A stretch of DNA of 36,964 nt, taken from the NCBI GenBank assembly GCA_022822565.1, contig JAJEAX010000049.1, positions 1-36,964 on the forward strand, written 5' to 3'. The notes beneath the pieces were generated by a model that saw only the letters and a list, made by a program, of their open reading frames with translations, made no database searches and was not told where the DNA came from. The translations under genes were made by a program, and so were the position numbers. The DNA is from Candidatus Latescibacterota bacterium. Lineage in GTDB: Bacteria > Latescibacterota > UBA2968. Positions 9,182 through 16,324 of the stretch are shown here, one piece after another; the first letter of the stretch is position 1; the number at the start of each line of letters is the position of its first letter.

Positions 9182-12100
9182 ATGATCCAATCACTCAACC
9201 GCACAGGCACCTGGCGGACTTATTCCATAGCCGATGGCCTGTCCAGCGTACGCATCCAACACATCGCCGAAGACAGCGAGGGTTATCTCTGGTTCGCCAC
9301 CTGGGACAACGGAGCCATCCGCTTTGATGGCGATGCGTTTCAGACATTTACGCAACATGATGGTCTTTGTAGCGACCAGATTATTACGATCTATATGGAT
9401 AGCCAAAAGCGATTGTGGTTCGGTACATCAAAGGGCGTTTGCTGGTATGACGGAGCAAATTTCCACCATTTGGAAGACGATGGCATTGCGGGCAGAACCG
9501 TGCAATCCATCTACGAAGACCGTGAGGGCCGTATATGGTGTAGTGGCCAGCATACCCTGGGATATTGCGATGGCACGGTCTTCCACGACATGATTCCCCT
9601 TATTCCGGATTGGAATATCCCCAATTGCTGGGGCATCACTCAGGACCCACGAGGCCACCTGTGGTTTGGCACTGAATATCCCATCCGCTTTGACGGCACA
9701 TCCTTTCATAGCTATGAAGAGGAAGAGGGTTTTGTCCCAGCTAAGATCAGCTATGCCGTGAGCCAGGACCATACCGGCAAGGTGTGGATTGGCCAGCTTG
9801 GATATGGAGATAAACTCTGGTGCTATGCCGATGGCAGTTTCCAGTCTATTCAGGTAGAATTGGGAGGTTGGCTACGCAAAATACAGTGTGATCGGGAAGG
9901 TCGGATGTGGTTATGCACCTTGAATGGGGTGCTCTATCAGGATGGCGATGGGTTCAGCAAGTTTACCCCTGCCGATGGTCTGCCGCATCCCAGAGTCATA
10001 GCCGTATTCCAGGATCGGGAGCATCAGTATTGGTTCGCCACCTGGGGCGGTATCGGGCTTTACGAAGAACACAGTATCAGCATTTTCAATCTCGGTAAGA
10101 TGTTCGAATTCTTTATTGAGATTTCGCAGATCGTGCAAGATCGACGAGGTGATATATGGATCGGGTATATTTCTCCTGATCTCTCCCCCTTGCGCAAATG
10201 CATCGTTCGCATTGATGATGGGCACGTTACAGTTTCAGGTATCGAGCAGGGCTTTGATATTAACAACTGTTTCTCTATATACGAGGACCACGACGGATAT
10301 CTGTGGTTTGGTGGTGGCAACGGCCTATTCCGCTACGATGGGAAGAAAATAGAAAAAATGCAAACACCCGCGGGTTTAGGGGAAAAGAGTGTCAGCACGA
10401 TCACCCAGGATTCGCAAGGGCAATTCCTCTTCGGCTATTGGGAACGGGGCAGTACAAAAACAAGAGAAACAGAAGAGCTTTTTGCCAGCCCATTAAAGCT
10501 CATTTACCAGCAGGACGAGCGATTTCAAACCATTTTTTCGCAGGAGAAAAAGGGAAATATTTTAGACCGCATTGGCACTGTAATCGCTGGCCGCAACAAC
10601 GAGGTCTATTTTCATCTGGCACGCCACCATTTCTCAAATGACGATAAGGGCCTTGCTCGCTGGCATCCCGAAGAGGGTCTTAAATTTTATGGGGTTGAAG
10701 ACGGGCTGATAGACGACAGGGTCAACGATTTGCTATTAGACCGCGATGATAATCTGTGGATCGCCACTCAGAGCGGTCTTGCCTGTTTTGACGGCAGAAC
10801 CTTCCGCACCTTCACGACTGAAGACGGTTTGCCGAACAACCGCATCCGTTGTTTGTTCGAGGACTCGCGCGGTCATCTCTGGTTTGGTACAGACGGAGGT
10901 GTGGTTCACTACAATGGTCAACTTTTCCAGACCATCAAGTCACCGCATATAGGACTGGTTTGCCAGATACTCGAAGATCGCGATGGAAATTTCTGGTTTG
11001 GCACTGTCCAGGGTACTATCATACGCTACCGTCTGCGACAGACCACGCCTGTGATTCGTCTGCTTCAGGTCATTGCCGCTCAGGTCCATGAGAACCCGCA
11101 GGAAATCATCGTATCTACCACAGATCAGCAGGTGATTTTCGAATATAAGGGCCTGAGTTTTTCCACACATCCCCACGACATGCTCTACATCTATCGCCTG
11201 AGGGGATACGATGCCGACTGGCAGCCCGCAACCCGAGAGATGCGTGCCTATTACCGGGACTTGCCGCCGGGAGACTACACCTTTCAGGTCAGGGCGATAG
11301 ATCGCGACCTCAATTACTCAGAGATAGCACAGGTAAGACTCTCGATATCAACAGACCCGCGTATCGAAGCATTGACGGACGTCATCAACCGCCGAGGAAG
11401 CCAAAAGTTTATCGGTCATAGCCAGGCTCTGCGACAGTTTCTAATCAATCTTGAAAAAATTGCATCCACCAATATAACCGTGCTGATGACGGGTGAGACG
11501 GGTGTGGGCAAGGGGTTAGCTGCTCGGATGCTACACGGGCTGAGTGCCCATAGCGATGGGCCTTTTATAGAGGTCAGTTGCGGTGCATTGCCCGGAGCGT
11601 TGATCGATAGTGAGTTGTTTGGTCACGAGAAGGGGGCTTTTACCAGTGCGATTTCCCGCAGACTGGGCAGGGTGGAACTGGCGAAGGGTGGCACGCTCTT
11701 TTTAGATGAGATCGGCGATATGGCTCTTGAAACGCAGGTCAAGCTGTTGCGCTTGCTGGAAGAGGGCACTTATGAGCGCGTTGGGGGTAGCGAAACGCTG
11801 AAGGTGCAGGCGCGCATTGTAGCAGCGACGAATCGCGACCTTGAAGAGATGGTCCGCACAGGTGCTTTCCGGGAGGATCTTTATTACCGCCTCAATGCCT
11901 TTCCGATGTATTTGCCGCCCCTGCGCGAGCGCAAGGAGGATATACCATACCTTGCCGAATTTTTCAAGCATCGCATGGCGACACATCTGAACAAGCAAAT
12001 CGGACCTTTGACGATAGAGGTTATAGAAGTGCTGCAAGCCTGCGATTGGCCAGGCAATGTACGAGAACTGGAACACACGATAAACCGCGCCGTCATCGTG

Positions 12101-12334
12101 TGTCAGGGGTCTCAAATAGAAGTTGCGGACATCGGCCTCATAAACAGTAGCGCTCCTGTTTCTCCAGACCGGGAAATCGTGCCTTTAGATGAATTTGATC
12201 GACGCTATATCCTGAAAGTGCTCAAAGCGACCAACTGGAAAATAAGGGGAACTGAAGGCGCGGCGACGCTGCTGGGATTACCGCCTTCTACCCTGTATAA
12301 CAAAATGAAAAAACTGGGTATCAAGCGCTCCTGA
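9182..12334 (+). CDS. One-component regulator: double beta-propeller, Y_Y_Y domain, sigma-54 AAA+ activator and Fis-type HTH
   Basis: The protein has 1050 residues. Residues 1-620 hold about 13-14 two-component-regulator propeller repeats (pattern D-x-x-G-x-x-W-F-G-T ... F-D-G), enough for two seven-bladed propellers. A Y_Y_Y domain follows (about 645-722). Instead of the membrane helix and histidine kinase usual after this pair, a sigma-54 activator module begins at about 743 (FIGHSQAL): Walker A GETGVGKG at 771-778, loop GAFTSA at 818-823, Walker B around Asp842-Glu843, and sensor-II arginines in WPGNVREL. Residues 1005-1048 form a Fis-type HTH. No signal peptide or membrane helix is present, so sensing must be cytoplasmic. 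The loop differs from the standard GAFTGA by Gly to Ser. Its likely target is the -24/-12 promoter 207 bases downstream. Confidence 0.92.
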   Translation: MIQSLNRTGTWRTYSIADGLSSVRIQHIAEDSEGYLWFATWDNGAIRFDGDAFQTFTQHDGLCSDQIITIYMDSQKRLWFGTSKGVCWYDGANFHHLEDDGIAGRTVQSIYEDREGRIWCSGQHTLGYCDGTVFHDMIPLIPDWNIPNCWGITQDPRGHLWFGTEYPIRFDGTSFHSYEEEEGFVPAKISYAVSQDHTGKVWIGQLGYGDKLWCYADGSFQSIQVELGGWLRKIQCDREGRMWLCTLNGVLYQDGDGFSKFTPADGLPHPRVIAVFQDREHQYWFATWGGIGLYEEHSISIFNLGKMFEFFIEISQIVQDRRGDIWIGYISPDLSPLRKCIVRIDDGHVTVSGIEQGFDINNCFSIYEDHDGYLWFGGGNGLFRYDGKKIEKMQTPAGLGEKSVSTITQDSQGQFLFGYWERGSTKTRETEELFASPLKLIYQQDERFQTIFSQEKKGNILDRIGTVIAGRNNEVYFHLARHHFSNDDKGLARWHPEEGLKFYGVEDGLIDDRVNDLLLDRDDNLWIATQSGLACFDGRTFRTFTTEDGLPNNRIRCLFEDSRGHLWFGTDGGVVHYNGQLFQTIKSPHIGLVCQILEDRDGNFWFGTVQGTIIRYRLRQTTPVIRLLQVIAAQVHENPQEIIVSTTDQQVIFEYKGLSFSTHPHDMLYIYRLRGYDADWQPATREMRAYYRDLPPGDYTFQVRAIDRDLNYSEIAQVRLSISTDPRIEALTDVINRRGSQKFIGHSQALRQFLINLEKIASTNITVLMTGETGVGKGLAARMLHGLSAHSDGPFIEVSCGALPGALIDSELFGHEKGAFTSAISRRLGRVELAKGGTLFLDEIGDMALETQVKLLRLLEEGTYERVGGSETLKVQARIVAATNRDLEEMVRTGAFREDLYYRLNAFPMYLPPLRERKEDIPYLAEFFKHRMATHLNKQIGPLTIEVIEVLQACDWPGNVRELEHTINRAVIVCQGSQIEVADIGLINSSAPVSPDREIVPLDEFDRRYILKVLKATNWKIRGTEGAATLLGLPPSTLYNKMKKLGIKRS

Positions 12335-12340
12335 TCACCG

Positions 12341-12369
12341 TCCGTATATGGATAAAGTCCATATACGGA
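12341..12369. promoter_or_regulatory. Inverted repeat of CCGTATATGG boxes, candidate enhancer site
   Basis: TCCGTATATGGA at 12341-12352 and TCCATATACGGA at 12358-12369 form a perfect 12-base inverted repeat with a 5-base loop. It starts 6 bases after the regulator's stop and is centred about 190 bases upstream of the -24 element, a common distance for a sigma-54 activator binding site. It could instead act as an RNA hairpin, but no T-run follows directly. Confidence 0.55.
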
Positions 12370-12406
12370 TGTTTATATATAACTTTTTATTAATCAATAA
12401 CATAAG

Positions 12407-12471
12407 AGCCAGTCTGAATTTTTTTGAACCATATACGGTTCAAAGGATATAAAATTCGGGCTGGTTTTTTT
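12407..12471 (+). terminator. Rho-independent terminator of the regulator gene, with nested hairpin
   Basis: CCAGTCTGAATTT (12409-12421) pairs with AAATTCGGGCTGG (12452-12464), with two G-U pairs, and seven T follow at 12465-12471. The loop of this long stem contains a second hairpin, TTTGAACC / GGTTCAAA (12423-12430, 12437-12444). Transcription of the upstream regulator should stop here, before the sigma-54 promoter. Confidence 0.75.
12429..12438. promoter_or_regulatory. Third CCATATACGG box
   Basis: The ten bases are identical to one arm of the inverted repeat at 12341-12369. This copy lies in the loop of the terminator, centred about 108 bases before the -24 element. Three copies of the box between the regulator gene and its presumed promoter suggest repeated binding sites. 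Confidence 0.45.
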
Positions 12472-12540
12472 GTTGATATAGAAATTTTATCTCAAATAAA
12501 AATAACACTTTATGAGTATTTATTTGGATTCTATCCACAG

Positions 12541-12556
12541 TGGCACGCTTTTTGCA
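12541..12556 (+). promoter_or_regulatory. Sigma-54 (-24/-12) promoter
   Basis: TGGCACGCTTTTTGCA carries the invariant GG and GC separated by exactly 10 bases and matches the sigma-54 consensus TGGCACG-N4-TTGCA. Transcription should start near 12566-12568. The promoter faces the exported-protein genes that begin at 12859 and lies directly behind the gene for a sigma-54 activator. Confidence 0.9.
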
Positions 12557-12565
12557 CTATATCTA

Positions 12566-12758
12566 CATTTTCAATGCCATAAAAGAGAAGATTTAGACTT
12601 CAAAGAGCAGCATCAAACACGGGTTTGAAACCAGGTCCTGAACGCCTCACTTAGAGAATTTGCCGGGCGAATCCCTCAACAGCCCGGCCCAGGGCGATAG
12701 ATGGGATTTTAAGCATACTTCTGTCGCCCTTCTCTTCTACCCCATTTTCAATGCCATA
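12566..12758 (+). repeat. Pair of 16-base direct repeats (12566-12581 and 12743-12758)
   Basis: CATTTTCAATGCCATA occurs at both positions, 177 bases apart. The first copy begins at the predicted sigma-54 transcription start. The unit bounded by the repeats contains the two stable hairpins described for the leader. Confidence 0.8.
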
Positions 12759-12858
12759 TCAGTGCATTTCACTTCTTCAAGTATGCGCGTGTGGCTTTAT
12801 CAGTAGATCCACCAACATCGCGTGTGAGCCGGAAACAAGTATCTAAAGGGAGGTATCT
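12582..12858 (+). ncRNA. Structured 5' leader or small RNA of the sigma-54 transcript
   Basis: No convincing ORF lies in the roughly 290 bases between the promoter and the first gene. Two strong hairpins follow one another: GCCGGGC / GCCCGGC (12662-12668, 12682-12688) and AGGGCGATAG / CTGTCGCCCT (12691-12700, 12721-12730, one G-U pair). A small GGTTTGAAACC palindrome precedes them. The pyrimidine run after the second hairpin (TCTCTTCTACCCC) is a weak termination signal. This may be a regulatory leader, an attenuator or a separate sRNA. I could not match it to a known riboswitch class. Confidence 0.4.
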
Positions 12859-13989
12859 ATGTGGAACCGTATTATCATAACCATTTGTTCGGTGTTTGTG
12901 TTGACAGGTCCAGCATCGTCTGGCGACATGACCCACATCCCGGACAGGGACTTCGATAAGCTCGCCTACGGAAACAAAAATCCTACAGGAATCTGGTCGG
13001 ATGGGACGACCATGTGGGTGGCAGACAGGAGCGCTAAGATTTATGCTTACAACCTGAGAACCAAGGCCCGTGATTCAGGTAGGGACTTCAATACACTGAA
13101 AGCCGCAGGAAACGAATCCCCTGCAGGGATCTGGTCGGATGGAACGACTATGTGGGTGGTGGACTTTCCTGACGCTAAAATTTATGCCTACAACATGAGG
13201 ACCAGAGCACGGGACCAGGAAAAGGACTTCGAACTCGCCTCAGGAAATAGAGTTCCTGAAGGAATCTGGTCGGATGGGACAACCATGTGGGTGAAGGAAA
13301 GCTCTTTCGATTTCGATAAGATTTATGCCTACAATATGAGATCTAAAGCCCATGATCCGAACAAGGACTTCAATACGCTGAGTGCCGCCGGAACACAAGA
13401 CACTGACGGGATCTGGTCGGACGGAACGACCATGTGGGTAGCAGACGGCTATCGGCATAAGATTTATGCCTACAACATGAGATCCAAAGCTCGTGACCGG
13501 AACAAGGACTTCGATCTCGCCATGGGAAACACCCGCCCCACAGGGATCTGGTCGGATGGAACGATTATGTGGGTGGCAGACTACGGGGGCCACATTTATG
13601 CCTACGGAGGTCAGGTCGGCAGTAGTGATCAAGCCATCCAGGACTTTTCGATGAAAATTAAGGGATCTACGGGGACCTTGAAAATTTGCGTGCGGGACCA
13701 CGAGTGCGAAGATGGGGATAAGATCAGCGTTGATGTAGATGGCAGGACCATATTTTTCGGAGAAATTGACAACGACTGGGACTGCTACAATCTGACGGTC
13801 TGGTCAGGCGAGAGCTATGCAGTGGAATTGACAGCCATCAACGGCACGGGATACAAGGGGGACTGTAGCTACAGAGACGAAAACACGGGCGAGATCCGCG
13901 TTACTGGGGAGAATACGGAAACGCAGGTCTGGCGTCATCGTGGAGGAGCCGGATCGAAGGCGCGCATCATCGTCGAAAGAGCCTGGTGA
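12859..13989 (+). CDS. Exported beta-propeller repeat protein
   Basis: The 376-residue product starts with a Sec signal peptide (MWNRIIITICSVFVLTGPASSG, cleavage near residue 22). About five to six repeats of 45 residues follow, each with GIWSDGTTMWVAD, KIYAYNM and (K/R)ARD..KDF, which look like blades of a propeller; residues about 255-376 form a separate beta-rich domain with four cysteines. Its role is unknown; repeat proteins of this form usually bind ligands or surfaces. It is the first gene behind the sigma-54 promoter, with a GGGAGG ribosome site before the ATG, and is followed by two SUMF1-domain genes on the same strand with a 33-base gap. The high similarity among repeats implies recent internal duplication. 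Confidence 0.85.
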   Translation: MWNRIIITICSVFVLTGPASSGDMTHIPDRDFDKLAYGNKNPTGIWSDGTTMWVADRSAKIYAYNLRTKARDSGRDFNTLKAAGNESPAGIWSDGTTMWVVDFPDAKIYAYNMRTRARDQEKDFELASGNRVPEGIWSDGTTMWVKESSFDFDKIYAYNMRSKAHDPNKDFNTLSAAGTQDTDGIWSDGTTMWVADGYRHKIYAYNMRSKARDRNKDFDLAMGNTRPTGIWSDGTIMWVADYGGHIYAYGGQVGSSDQAIQDFSMKIKGSTGTLKICVRDHECEDGDKISVDVDGRTIFFGEIDNDWDCYNLTVWSGESYAVELTAINGTGYKGDCSYRDENTGEIRVTGENTETQVWRHRGGAGSKARIIVERAW

Positions 13990-14022
13990 ATAAAGCAGGT
14001 CAAATGATGAAAGGAGAAACAG

Positions 14023-14853
14023 ATGTATCGTCCCAGTATTTGTATAGGCGTATTGATTCTTGTGAGCCTTCCTCTATGGTCACAACAGAACACCGGGAAT
14101 AGTGCGCCTTCACCCGGAGAGACTTTTCAAGATTGTGATGAATGTCCAAAGATGGTGGTTGTGCCATCGGGAGCGTTCAGGATGGGATCACCCGCGCGTG
14201 AGAGGGGTCCTTCTGATGAAAGGCCGCTGCATAGGGTGCGTATAGATTACCGGTTTGCGGTGGGTGTATATGAGGTGACCTTTGCCGAATGGTATGCCTG
14301 TATGGATGCAGGAGGTTGTGGAAACCATCTTCCGGATATTCCAGATGATAGCTGGGACCGCGAGAATCGTCCTGTGATCAATGTGAGTTGGAACGATGCC
14401 CAGTCTTATGTTAGTTGGTTGTCTGCCCGGACGGGTAACTCGTATCGTTTATTAAGTGAAGCGGAATGGGAATATGTGGCGCGCGCAGGTACGGAGACAG
14501 CATATAGCTGGGGGGACAGCATAGGTGTCAACCGTGCCAATTGCAGAGGTTGCGGCGGTGCCTGGGATGGTAAGGAACAGACGGTGCCTGTGGGATCATT
14601 CGCGGCGAATGCCTGGGGTGTTTACGATATGCACGGGAATGTGTGGGAGTGGGTTCAAGATTGCTATAATGGCAGCTATGAGGGCGCACCTGCTGATGGT
14701 TCTGCGTGGGAGTCTGAGGAGTGCGGTAGGCGCATCTGGCGTAGTGGTGCGTGGGACAGCGGACCGAGGGATCTGCGTTCGGCGCATCGCTACAGGAGCA
14801 CCCCCGGCTTCCTGTTCAGCAGCATCGGTTTTCGAGTTGCCCGATCTTTTTAG
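14023..14853 (+). CDS. Exported SUMF1/FGE-fold (C-type-lectin-like) protein, first tandem copy
   Basis: The protein has 276 residues with a signal peptide (MYRPSICIGVLILVSLPLWS). The rest is a formylglycine-generating-enzyme/SUMF1 domain: MVVVPSGAFRMGS, VYEVTFAEW, the conserved RPVINVSW, SYRLLSEAEWEYVARAG, AYSWGD, GVYDMHGNVWEWVQD and the closing GFRVAR. The active-site cysteine pair of true FGE is not evident, so sulfatase activation is unlikely; the fold is widely used for ligand binding and is a favoured scaffold of diversity-generating retroelements. Compared with the next copy, the last 40 residues differ sharply while the rest is closely similar. A GAAAGGAG ribosome site is present. It is probably part of the sigma-54-driven transcript. 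Confidence 0.9.
   Translation: MYRPSICIGVLILVSLPLWSQQNTGNSAPSPGETFQDCDECPKMVVVPSGAFRMGSPARERGPSDERPLHRVRIDYRFAVGVYEVTFAEWYACMDAGGCGNHLPDIPDDSWDRENRPVINVSWNDAQSYVSWLSARTGNSYRLLSEAEWEYVARAGTETAYSWGDSIGVNRANCRGCGGAWDGKEQTVPVGSFAANAWGVYDMHGNVWEWVQDCYNGSYEGAPADGSAWESEECGRRIWRSGAWDSGPRDLRSAHRYRSTPGFLFSSIGFRVARSF
14725..14841 (+). other. Candidate DGR variable region, copy 1
   Basis: Codons 14725-14826 align without gaps to 15772-15873 in the paralogue but only 11 of 34 residues agree (R, W, P, RSA, R, G, F framework). The next 15 bases (14827-14841, encoding GFRVA) are identical in both copies and have one A only, as expected at the homing end of a variable repeat. Conserved columns in the codons from 14740 on contain A at only three of 57 positions by my hand alignment. 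Confidence 0.55.
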
Positions 14854-14854
14854 C

Positions 14855-15064
14855 TCTTACGAATTGTCGAAAGATGATTATATGGACGGAAAGCAGGCTA
14901 AAGAGGCGTTTCGCCGCATGCTGTAGAGTTATCACAAAAAAGAGAAAGTATTCGTTAATAACGGGTTTGATATTCATCATTTGCGCGTGAATCCGAGCAG
15001 CATCCTGGACATCATCCGCAAACACAGTCCTGAAGCCTACGCTAAGATCATGGAAAAAAAATAA
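14855..15064 (+). pseudogene. C-terminal gene remnant with an in-frame TAG
   Basis: One frame reads through from 14855 to a TAA at 15062-15064 with a single interruption, TAG at 14924-14926. The sequence before it includes YMDGKQAKEAFRRML and after it FVNNGFDIHHLRVNPSS and ILDIIRKHSPEAYAKIMEKK, which look like real protein. No start with a ribosome site precedes it, and the parent family is not recognised. It lies between the two SUMF1 genes. It is either decayed or read with amber suppression, the latter having no support elsewhere in the window. Confidence 0.45.
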
Positions 15065-15081
15065 AGAAAGGAGATCTAAAG

Positions 15082-15900
15082 ATGTATCGTCACTGTATTT
15101 GTATAGGTGTATTCATTCTTCTGAGCCTTCCCCTCTGGTCCCAACAGGACAGTGGGGATAGTACGCCTTCACCTGGCGAGACATTTCAAGATTGTGATGA
15201 ATGCCCAAAGATGGTGGTCGTGCCATCGGGAAGGTTCACGATGGGATCTTCCATGGGTGAGGCGGGTCATCATGAACGTGAGAGACCGCTGCATAGGGTG
15301 CGTATAAATTACCGGTTTGCGGTGGGTGTATATGAGGTAACATTTGCCGAATGGTATGCTTGTCTGGATGCAGGAGGTTGTGGAAACCATATTCCGGATG
15401 ATATGCGCTGGGGCCGCGGGAATCGTCCCGTGATGAATGTGAGTTGGGACGATGCCCAGTCTTATGTGCGTTGGTTGTCTGCCCGGACGGGTAAATCATA
15501 CCGTTTATTGAGCGAATCGGAATGGGAGTATGTGGCGCGAGCAGGCACAGAGACAGCATATAGCTGGGGGGACAGCATCGGTGTCAACCGTGCCAATTGC
15601 TTGGGTTGCGGCGATCAGTGGGATAAGACTGCGCCTGTGGGATCATTCGCAGCCAATGCCTGGGGTGTTTACGATATGCACGGCAATGTGGGGGAGTGGG
15701 TACAGGACTGTTGGAATGACAGCTATGAGGGCGCACCTACAGACGGTTCTGCGCGGGATGAGGAGGAGTGCAACGATCGCGTGGTCCGTGGTGGTCCGTG
15801 GTACTTCACTCCGGAGTACGTGCGTTCTGCGTCTCGCAGCTTGAAGTCCTCCGGCTATCGGTTCCGCGGCCTCGGTTTTCGAGTTGCCCGGGATCTTTGA
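15082..15900 (+). CDS. Exported SUMF1/FGE-fold (C-type-lectin-like) protein, second tandem copy
   Basis: This 272-residue paralogue of the preceding protein has the same signal peptide type (MYRHCICIGVFILLSLPLWS) and the same ordered SUMF1 motifs, including SYRLLSESEWEYVARAG, AYSWGD, GVYDMHGNVGEWVQD and GFRVAR. Over the 118 or so residues before the variable segment I count roughly 20 differences between the copies, whereas 23 of 34 differ within it. AAAGGAG lies 8-10 bases before the ATG. The copy arose by tandem duplication; the remnant at 14855-15064 lies between. A ligand-binding surface or adhesion role is inferred from the fold and export signal only. Confidence 0.9.
   Translation: MYRHCICIGVFILLSLPLWSQQDSGDSTPSPGETFQDCDECPKMVVVPSGRFTMGSSMGEAGHHERERPLHRVRINYRFAVGVYEVTFAEWYACLDAGGCGNHIPDDMRWGRGNRPVMNVSWDDAQSYVRWLSARTGKSYRLLSESEWEYVARAGTETAYSWGDSIGVNRANCLGCGDQWDKTAPVGSFAANAWGVYDMHGNVGEWVQDCWNDSYEGAPTDGSARDEEECNDRVVRGGPWYFTPEYVRSASRSLKSSGYRFRGLGFRVARDL
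15772..15888 (+). other. Candidate DGR variable region, copy 2
   Basis: Partner of 14725-14841. Differences between the copies over the 34 codons fall at codon positions 1, 2 and 3 in the ratio 20:12:9, the reverse of what ordinary drift under protein constraint gives. The identical 15 bases after it lie at 15874-15888. Confidence 0.55.
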
Positions 15901-16324
15901 TCCTTTGGGCTTCACCTTTTTGTCCATTTTATAGGGAAGGAAGGGGGTGGTGTTTTTGGGGGTTACGATTTTTTTCGAGAGAGGTTTCATGTGATACGTT
16001 CGAGGAATTTTCCCCTTGAACATTCCTGTTATTGGATAGGATTTCAGGAGTTAGACTTTTGAATACCCATCAAATGCTCTGGCACGTCATAGTACTCTGT
16101 CGAGCCGCTATACACTTCATAGAGCAAGAAAATAATCACAAATGAATGACCTTGGCTTACCAAAGTCTGTGCTGAAATAGCTGGCCTCTTTGATTAAACC
16201 TTTAAGGATAGGCTATGTGGGTATAAGCTGGGGAATTCAATCAGTATAAAAACGGAAAGCCAGCGTATCGAACGCTTTTCGGAGCGCAGCATACGAACAA
16301 CATTCAAATACAAGGAGGATGGAG
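15901..16324. other. Intergenic stretch without a gene
   Basis: No ORF with coding character was found in these 424 bases. The only clear signal is AGGAGG at 16313-16318, the ribosome site of the next gene. TGGCACG at 16080-16086 lacks the TTGC partner and is not a sigma-54 promoter. No good terminator follows the second SUMF1 gene, so the sigma-54 transcript may continue. Confidence 0.5.

Noticed and set aside
12691-12740. Second leader hairpin as a rho-independent terminator
   Set aside because: The run after the stem is TCTCTTCTACCCC, not a T-run, so termination would be weak; kept as leader structure only.
14023-15900. SUMF1 proteins as the maturase of the sulfatase at 26157
   Set aside because: Both carry signal peptides while the sulfatase has none, and the catalytic cysteines of formylglycine-generating enzyme are not evident.
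16080-16086. TGGCACG as a second sigma-54 promoter
   Set aside because: The sequence 10 bases after the GG is not GC and no TTGC follows, so the -12 element is missing.
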